From contig QWDQ01000040.1 in NCBI GenBank assembly GCA_003868215.1, positions 1-64,000 of the forward strand: 64,000 nucleotides of DNA. Reading direction: 5' to 3'. Positions 62,768 through 64,000 of the stretch are shown here, piece by piece; the first letter of the stretch is position 1, and each line of letters starts with the position of its first letter. The position numbers and the translations under genes were made by a program. The notes beneath the pieces are model-generated. The model saw only the letters and a program-made list of their open reading frames with translations, did no database searches and was not told the DNA's origin. Source of the DNA: Pseudophaeomoniella oleicola. Lineage: Eukaryota > Ascomycota > Eurotiomycetes > Phaeomoniellales > Phaeomoniellaceae.

Positions 62768-63626
62768 ATGACCAAGAATTGGGACGAATACAAAACAAAA
62801 ATCTGCATCCTCTACAAGCAAGAGGGCAAGACTCTGGAAGATGTAAAAGCCATCATGGAGGAAGAGCATGACTTCAAAGCCAGGTATGGCCCTAACGATT
62901 TATCCCGTCTAGCCATCCATATGTTTGTTTGTCTCCCTCCTGGTCAAATATTGTTGAATTCAGTATTTGACCAGGAGGGAGACAAACAAACATATGGATG
63001 GCTAGACGGGATAAATCGTTGTCGCCGTTGTTTCATGTTCCTAATTAGCCCCAAGTATACGAAGCTATCGTGACAAACTTAGCCGGTGGAATGCATACAA
63101 GTTCTCCTCCAAGCAACGCTGTGCGTCACCATTACAAGTGGACTACAGACATCGGCAAGACTCAGGATATGAGTCAGACATATCTTGTGCGTCATCTTAT
63201 CCGACAAACAGATTCGCCAATTGTTATCCTCCCCAAAGGAGGAGCACGTGGCATCATCAAATCTCATCACCCCCTCCTCCATACCAGCAATACGGCCCTC
63301 TCCCTCTTCCTCCACATGCCCTGCACAGCCCGTCCGATCCACGGATAAACAGTCATGATGAGAAGCTAAGGCCCTCATGTATATGCTCATCGTGTCCCGC
63401 TCACGGCCAGAACCTCGGGGATACGCAGCGGATGCCCAATCACTTGGACTTCGACGCACCTAATCACTCGACTGACGACATCGAAGTTGCAAAGACGCTG
63501 CTGTCTCTTGGCCCCCAGTATCGCATCACCCAATTACCGTTCCAAGATGAGCCAGCACCATATCATTCCATTCACAACCAGAGGCGAGCGGAGACCTTCC
63601 CTCATCCTTCATCAATACTGACATGA
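62768..63626 (+). CDS. Short Clr5-domain protein with a hairpin-bearing intron
   Basis: Two exons, 62768-62883 and 63056-63626, with a 172-bp intron; 687 nt, 228 residues. The start MTKNWDEYKTKICILYKQEG lies directly at the Clr5 domain; an upstream frame extension lacks ATG. The domain continues KTLEDVKAIMEEEHDFKA and, after the splice, SIRSYRDKLSRWNAYKF, matching the neighbouring paralogue in intron position and phase (both interrupt an AG|T serine codon). The rest is Ser/Pro/His-rich (HRQDSGYESDISCASSY, SPPPPYQQYGPLPLPPH) with no second domain; the ankyrin-like part of the neighbour is absent. The intron is about three times the usual length here because it carries a perfect inverted repeat. 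The acceptor CCCCAAG is less typical, but it alone restores the domain. Confidence 0.78.
62894..63020. repeat. Perfect 57-bp inverted repeat with 13-nt loop inside the Clr5 intron
   Basis: Left arm 62894-62950, right arm 62964-63020, loop 62951-62963. I paired every base: all 57 match, and the pairing stops at both edges (62893/63021 and 62951/62963). It lies wholly inside the intron 62884-63055. No target-site duplication is visible at its edges, and it has no coding content. Confidence 0.97.
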
Positions 63627-64000
63627 TCGATGTCCATGCTACATTTCTTGATCCAGCGTGTGATACGATATTATATCATCGTTCCAGTATACGAGGAAGG
63701 ACGGCGGCAACGTCTGCGTTCCATATTTCAACATATTAAAAACAAAAATTTCAATTCAGGGATACCACCCGAAATCAGTGATCCAGGGACTGTGCTTTCC
63801 GGACACGAATTGTTCAACATTTTTTTCCCTTTCTTTTCTTTACCCTCTTCGAAACCATTACCTAAACCCGGCATGCTGCTCTTTCTCTCTCTCTCTCTCT
63901 CTTTTCCAATTTGACCCACGAGTACATCTATTTTATGACCAAACATACTAATCCACACGATTTTATGATCCTCTCTTCCATCCCCTTTTTATTTTCTGTC
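63627..64000. other. 3' flank of the second Clr5 gene to the window end
   Basis: Contains a CT-rich run at about 63884-63902. A frame at 63630-63914 begins just after the stop codon and ends in low-complexity Phe/Leu/Ser; not called. Confidence 0.5.

Overview
The window reads as nuclear DNA of a filamentous ascomycete (Pezizomycotina). The reasons are small spliceosomal introns (mostly 47-129 bp, GTRNGT-like donors, CTAAC/CTGAC-like branch sites, CAG/TAG acceptors), a Zn2Cys6 regulator, two Clr5-domain proteins and above all a giant leashin (LAH)-type gene, a Woronin-body tether known only from Pezizomycotina. A leotiomycete is my guess from general sequence flavour; nothing here proves it.

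Left part (1-26.6 kb, all on the minus strand): a four-exon epoxide hydrolase (112-1491); a four-exon penicillin-acyltransferase-like peptidase C45 protein with the autoproteolytic Gly102-Cys103 pair (2049-3326); the giant tether gene (4265-20565, about 5407 residues in two exons, the first 14.7 kb long); and a proline-rich Zn2Cys6 transcription factor (23069-26586).

Middle (26.6-41.1 kb): mostly geneless. It has microsatellites and repeated copies of a 12-bp palindrome, TACTACGTAGTA. Two real genes interrupt it: a four-exon CinA/PncC-type amidase gene made only of short exons (35105-35922), and a MOSC-domain molybdenum-cofactor protein (38635-39830), both on the minus strand.

Right part (41.1-64 kb): a patatin-like protein lacking the catalytic serine (41126-43038); two magnesium-transporter genes side by side, NIPA type (45284-47692) and CorA/Mnr2 type (48896-51660); a small unknown gene (52029-52439, minus); two decayed, head-to-head GIY-YIG/C2H2 gene copies (about 52.8-54.5 kb); a conserved unknown fungal protein (55323-56983); a 74-residue small protein gene (57780-58108, minus); and two neighbouring Clr5 genes (60345-61684 and 62768-63626). 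The intron of the second Clr5 gene holds a perfect 57-bp inverted repeat, the most striking structural oddity of the window.

There is no metabolic cluster or operon-like logic overall. The clearest functional pairing is the two Mg2+ transporters. All gene models were assembled by eye from reading frame, splice signals and remembered family sequence; each spliced length is a whole number of codons. I saw no tRNA, rRNA, intact transposon or virus-like element.
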